Shown here: positions 26,100 to 29,319 of the stretch, one piece after another
Position numbering within the stretch: position 1 is the first letter of the stretch
Layout: each line of letters begins with the position of its first letter
Assembly: GCA_016710625.1 (NCBI GenBank)
Contig: JADJVK010000033.1
Span: forward strand, 1-29,319
Origin: Saprospiraceae bacterium
GTDB lineage: Bacteria; Bacteroidota; Bacteroidia; Chitinophagales; Saprospiraceae
DNA length: 29,319 bases
Reading direction: 5' to 3'
Translations under genes and position numbers: made by a program
The notes under the pieces: model-generated
The model's database searches: none
What the model was told of the DNA's origin: nothing
What the model saw: only the letters and a program-made list of their open reading frames with translations

Positions 26100-26468
26100 T
26101 TATTTTTTAAAAATAAAATATACTGACAGCACCAAAAAAAACAATCCAATCAGATGATTTGTTTTAAAAGACTCATTTTTGAAGAAAATAGTACTAAATA
26201 AAACAAAAACGATTAACGTAATTACTTCCTGTATTACTTTTAGTTCCATCAATGAAAATGGACCGCCATTAGTCTTAAATCCCAATCTATTTGCAGGGAC
26301 TTGAAGCATATATTCTGGCAAAGCAATCATCCAACTAATCAAAACAAAAATGATTAATGGCTTATTTTCAAACCATTTAAATTCTTTGAATTTCAAGTGT
26401 CCATACCATGCAAATGTCATAAAAACATTCGCAGCTATCAATAGTAATATGGTATAAACTGCTCTCAT
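26100..26468 (-). CDS. DMT family protein (DUF486)
   Basis: A small four-helix membrane protein of 122 residues in the DUF486 family, related to drug/metabolite transporters of the EamA/SMR type. The N-terminal helix contains NVFMTFAWYGHLKF, followed by the conserved loop LPEYMLQVPANRLGF and GGPFSLMELKVIQEVITL, then two more helices ending YFIFKK. Transport substrate unknown. On the minus strand TATTTTTG (26473-26480) matches a -7 box immediately before the ATG, which would give a nearly leaderless mRNA. It is divergent from the gene at 26646. Confidence 0.88.
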   Translation of the reverse strand: MRAVYTILLLIAANVFMTFAWYGHLKFKEFKWFENKPLIIFVLISWMIALPEYMLQVPANRLGFKTNGGPFSLMELKVIQEVITLIVFVLFSTIFFKNESFKTNHLIGLFFLVLSVYFIFKK

Positions 26469-26539
26469 GGCACAAAAATACTTTTTTTTGGCAATTTTTG
26501 GTAATTCGAAAATTTGAATTAGTTGAAATATAGAGATTA

Positions 26540-26588
26540 TTGAAAATTATTACTTCATTTCTATAATTTTCAAAAAAAATTATAGAAA
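26540..26588. promoter_or_regulatory. Two overlapping inverted repeats in the divergent spacer
   Basis: ttgaaaattat (26540-26550) / ataattttcaa (26563-26573) is a perfect 11-bp inverted repeat. ttctataatttt with one more 5' t (26558-26570) / its exact complement (26576-26588) is a perfect 13-bp one with a 5-nt loop. They share bases 26563-26570, so only one can form at a time. They lie between the divergent genes at 26468 and 26646. Possible operator or regulatory structure; AT-only sequence makes chance more likely. Confidence 0.4.
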
Positions 26589-26603
26589 GTTGAAAAAGAA
26601 AAT

Positions 26604-26611
26604 TATATTTG
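26604..26611 (+). promoter_or_regulatory. Candidate -7 box for the 26646 gene
   Basis: TATATTTG matches TAnnTTTG, 34 bp upstream of the ATG at 26646. No well-spaced -33 TTG is seen. Confidence 0.45.
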
Positions 26612-26645
26612 TCTATTAGTTTTTTTACCCACTACTCCGTACCAA

Positions 26646-28106
26646 ATGAAAATGAATTCGAACAATCGTATTCCTTTATGGCTTATTGTATTTGCTATAT
26701 TTAGCTTCTCTTTTTTGGTCATTGACCAAAATCCAAATACTATATTTTTAGAAATCCAAAATGTTAGTTTATCCAAAGATAAGCCAGCAACTTTTTTGGC
26801 ATTTTTCCAAAAAGATGAAACGATTACCATTAACTACTCTTTATCAAATAATAGTAAACAAGCCGTACTTGCAGATATTACAACTAAATTAATTGATTTA
26901 AAAAGTGGTGAAATTCGCAGTTTTCGTTCAGGACAAAATATCACAGTCAATAATACAGGAAATTTTAAAATAGAATTTAGCTCAACCAAACAGGTTGCTC
27001 TTAATATCAATGCATTTAAAAGCACAGATAGTGAAGGGATTGGGAAATTGGAAGTTTTGAAATTGAATAAATGTTTTATTGATGAAAAGAAAAATGGAAA
27101 ACCGAATTTTAAACAAACCATACAATTAAAGGCGAATGACCAGTTGTCCATCAGCTCCTCAGACCCAAAATCCAGTATGCTGGTTTGTTACATACCAAGA
27201 ACTGGAGAGACCTATTTGGTGAAAGACAAACCTTTAATTGATATTTTGGATGATGGAAATTATGCCATTGAATTCTATATTGATAGAGGCTCCGTTAGTT
27301 GGCTCAAGCAAGCAAAAGAAGGTATCGGATTGGATGGAAAGGATTTTTATTTTAGTGATATCAATGTGTCTAGGATTCGCCAAAGTGCAAACACAGCCCA
27401 AACAAAATCTGCTGAAGTTGCAAAAAAAGAAGCTTTTAATCCAGCTGTTATGTTAGAAAGTTCCAATAAACAATTCAAAGAGATTATGGAAAAAGGCGAG
27501 CTAGATGCTGAAGCAAGAAACAAAATGATGGCTGATTTAATTGGAATATTAGCAAAAAAAGACACTTTAGTCAATACTTTATTGGGTCCTCCAACAGCTT
27601 TCAATGAAGAAGTTCCTGCAAAACTCAATTATGTAAAAACCAATAAAGTTGTTAAGGAACTGGAGATTGATGAGTCTGCAGCATTTTGGATGTTTTGGAT
27701 CGGTACAGGCGATGGTGCAGAGTTGGCATTTAAAGACAAAAACCAAAAAACAATGAATGAAAGAACCAAACCGATTTTTAAAATATTTTCAGAAAAAATC
27801 ATCAAAGCACAAAATATATCCATATCAACTTTCCCAATGCAACAAGAGTATCCCGAAGGCTTGTATGAAGACATTGAGTTTGCAATTGTGGACGAACTTA
27901 ATAAGGATCGATTTCTAAGGGGAGAGCCTTATTCCCCTTTTACAGAACTCACTTGTGGAAAGAGTATAACGACTTCATTTGGGTTTGCAAAAGTGCCAGA
28001 AAGCAAAAATCAACTCTACTTATGTATGGCAAATAATAATAAAGTGAGTCCAGTACAAGTCAATTTTCAATTACAAACCTTCCAACTAGAGCAAGATTAC
28101 CGATGA
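26646..28106 (+). CDS. Exported or membrane-anchored protein of unknown function
   Basis: A 486-residue protein I do not recognise. It starts with a signal peptide or anchor (residues 8-26, IPLWLIVFAIFSFSFLVID). A beta-rich half follows, with pre-peptidase-like phrases such as DETITINYSLSNN, NNTGNFKIEFSSTKQV and KANDQLSISSSDPKS. Residues about 245-330 are a charged helical stretch (ANTAQTKSAEVAKKEAFN...KGELDAEARNKMMADLIG). A final beta-rich domain contains FWMFWIGTGDGAELAFKDKNQ. The stop overlaps the next start as ATGA (28103-28106), so it is translationally coupled to the GH18-like secreted protein and the two probably work together in the envelope. An alternative start at 26652 is possible. 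Confidence 0.75.
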   Translation: MKMNSNNRIPLWLIVFAIFSFSFLVIDQNPNTIFLEIQNVSLSKDKPATFLAFFQKDETITINYSLSNNSKQAVLADITTKLIDLKSGEIRSFRSGQNITVNNTGNFKIEFSSTKQVALNINAFKSTDSEGIGKLEVLKLNKCFIDEKKNGKPNFKQTIQLKANDQLSISSSDPKSSMLVCYIPRTGETYLVKDKPLIDILDDGNYAIEFYIDRGSVSWLKQAKEGIGLDGKDFYFSDINVSRIRQSANTAQTKSAEVAKKEAFNPAVMLESSNKQFKEIMEKGELDAEARNKMMADLIGILAKKDTLVNTLLGPPTAFNEEVPAKLNYVKTNKVVKELEIDESAAFWMFWIGTGDGAELAFKDKNQKTMNERTKPIFKIFSEKIIKAQNISISTFPMQQEYPEGLYEDIEFAIVDELNKDRFLRGEPYSPFTELTCGKSITTSFGFAKVPESKNQLYLCMANNNKVSPVQVNFQLQTFQLEQDYR

Positions 28107-29319
28107 AATTGAAAATTAATTACATACTCTTATTTCTTTGCTTGTTTTCATTTTTTTCAAATGAAACGAATGCTCAATTTGATGCAATCAAGAAAAAATT
28201 ATTTTCTAAAGGTACATTAAAAAAGTCTGGAAATCAGCTTTCCAATATGGGCACAGAAGCTCCTTTAGAAGATTTAGTCATAGAAAAACCAAGGCGAGTT
28301 TTCGGAACTGAACCATCCTGGCTATTAACAAAAGATGGCTCTTTTGATCGATATTATTTCAATTTATTAACTGATTTAGTAATTGGAGAATATGATGTCA
28401 ATCCCGAAACAGGGGATGCTCGAAATCCGAATGCTTTAAAATTGTATAAAGAAGTAAAAAAGAAGGATAAAACCAAAAAAGAAGATCTCACAATTTTGGA
28501 GAGAGCAAATTATCTCAACCCATCGATAAATGTGCATTTATTGGTCTCCTATTATGGGGATTATGGAAAGAAGGTTACCAACAAACTTATTATGATAAAC
28601 TGCTAGCAGATGCTTCTGTACAAAAAAACTTGATAGATTCTTTAAGAAAGGAAGTTGATTTTATCAGTTCAAAATATAAAATTGGGGAAAGTAGGATTGG
28701 AATTATTTTGGATTTCAAAAATATTCCTCCAAATGATTATGGTGCTTTCATCAAATTTGTAGCATTATTTAGCGACTATTTCAAGTCGGTAGGATTGAAA
28801 TTACCACCCATTACGGCTAAAAATATTAATCGGATACCAAGAAATGTCTTGCATGAGTTGAATGATTATTCCAATTTTTTTATAGTGGAAGCTCATGGTT
28901 TCGAAGAAATGCTCAGTGAAAACGAAGTCAGCCGATTGTTTAACTATTTGGACAATCGTTTTTTAATTGAACGTACTTTCAAATATTATGCAGACACTAT
29001 TTTGAAACCAAAAGTAATTTTAGAATTGCCCTATTATGGAACGACTTGGGAATTTATTGTTGGCGATAAATTTTCCATCCGACCCGATAATGTACATCCG
29101 CCATTAGACATTGTGTACAGGGATATCGGAAAATCAGGTAAAGTCAATTATACGATAAATGATACCACAATGGCATTTTTCCGAACCGAAAAACAAGGTC
29201 AAGCAACAAATGCCTACCTTTTTGATGACTATAAGACTTTTGATCGAAAGTACCAGTGGTTGGATAGTCTTGGTTGTCAAGGGATTGGGATATGGTGTAT
29301 TGGTTATTGTAGTGCAAAT
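28103..29319 (+). CDS. Secreted GH18-fold protein, catalytic Glu lost; frameshifted and cut by window end
   Basis: Starts with a signal peptide (MKLKINYILLFLCLFSFFSNETNA, before QFDAIKKKLF). It enters a glycoside hydrolase family 18 barrel (VFGTEPSWLLTKDGSFDRYYFN, then YDVNPETGDARNPNAL, then INVHLLVSYYGDYG). The open frame ends at 28606, but homology continues in another frame from 28570 (EGYQQTYYDKLLADASVQKN) to the window end. One missing A near 28565-28570 would restore it. The catalytic motif, normally DGxxxDxE, reads RIGIILDFKNIP (28691-28725), with Lys in place of the acid Glu and the first Asp absent, so chitinase activity is unlikely. The final YLFDDYKTFDRKYQWLDSLG...GIGIWCIGY is the usual GH18 end strand. 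It may be a carbohydrate-binding or structural envelope protein coupled to the upstream gene. The end lies beyond the window. Confidence 0.75.

Noticed and set aside
1..29319. tRNA, rRNA, CRISPR, IS element or prophage
   Set aside because: No cloverleaf, spacer-repeat pattern, transposase or integrase was found when reading through both strands; the tandem repeats have no unique spacers.

Overview
The window looks like chromosomal DNA from a free-living member of the Bacteroidota, probably close to the Saprospiria or Chitinophagia. The evidence is the AT-rich base composition, type IX secretion (T9SS) C-terminal sorting domains of both kinds (a CHU_C/gliding-associated type B domain and a type A domain with an LFPNPAS-like motif), Bacteroidota-style -7 boxes (TAnnTTTG), and the general absence of strong Shine-Dalgarno sequences. 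No tRNA, rRNA, CRISPR array, transposase or phage gene is visible.

Region 1 (1-17.2 kb) is a cell-surface region. Two paralogous giant adhesin-like genes (613-7334 and 10463-17228, both minus strand, about 2,240-2,255 codons each if whole) share the same domain order: signal peptide, N-terminal beta domain, PKD-like domains, four copies of a roughly 270-residue composite module, a SprB-like repeat and a CHU_C sorting domain. In both, the long body is open, but the first 1-1.2 kb is broken by several +/-1 frameshifts. Between them lie a LOG-family gene (7640-8380, plus) and a heavily decayed T9SS type A secreted protein (8559-10099, minus). Three kinds of non-coding repeat lie downstream of these genes: a 21-bp T-tract array (195-395), two copies of an ACCGAAT-rich element (8441-8558 and 10256-10395), and a short GCTTCAAAAAAATGG element (479 and 10204).

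Region 2 (17.4-20.1 kb) is a methionine/threonine-branch operon, metB-hom, on the minus strand. It is controlled by a SAM-I (S-box) riboswitch whose aptamer, antiterminator and terminator can all be read from the sequence.

Region 3 (20.1-25 kb) is mostly housekeeping. It holds a DUF2461 gene convergent with a second LOG gene, then a plus-strand run of yceD (DUF177), rpmF, ridA, trpS, a dihydroneopterin aldolase fused to a Cys-rich CWC zinc-finger-like tail, and a small membrane protein.

Region 4 (25-29.3 kb) holds a CBM48-like/esterase fusion and a DUF486 membrane protein on the minus strand. Divergent from these is a two-gene unit: an unrecognised exported or membrane-anchored 486-residue protein, overlapping by ATGA with a secreted GH18-fold protein. 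The GH18-fold protein has lost its catalytic glutamate, carries one frameshift and runs off the window end.

The most unusual signals are the clustering of reading-frame breaks in N-terminal parts of secreted proteins while about 11 kb of adhesin body and all housekeeping genes stay open, the FolB-CWC fusion, the coupled unknown protein/dead GH18 pair, and the 21-bp T-tract array.
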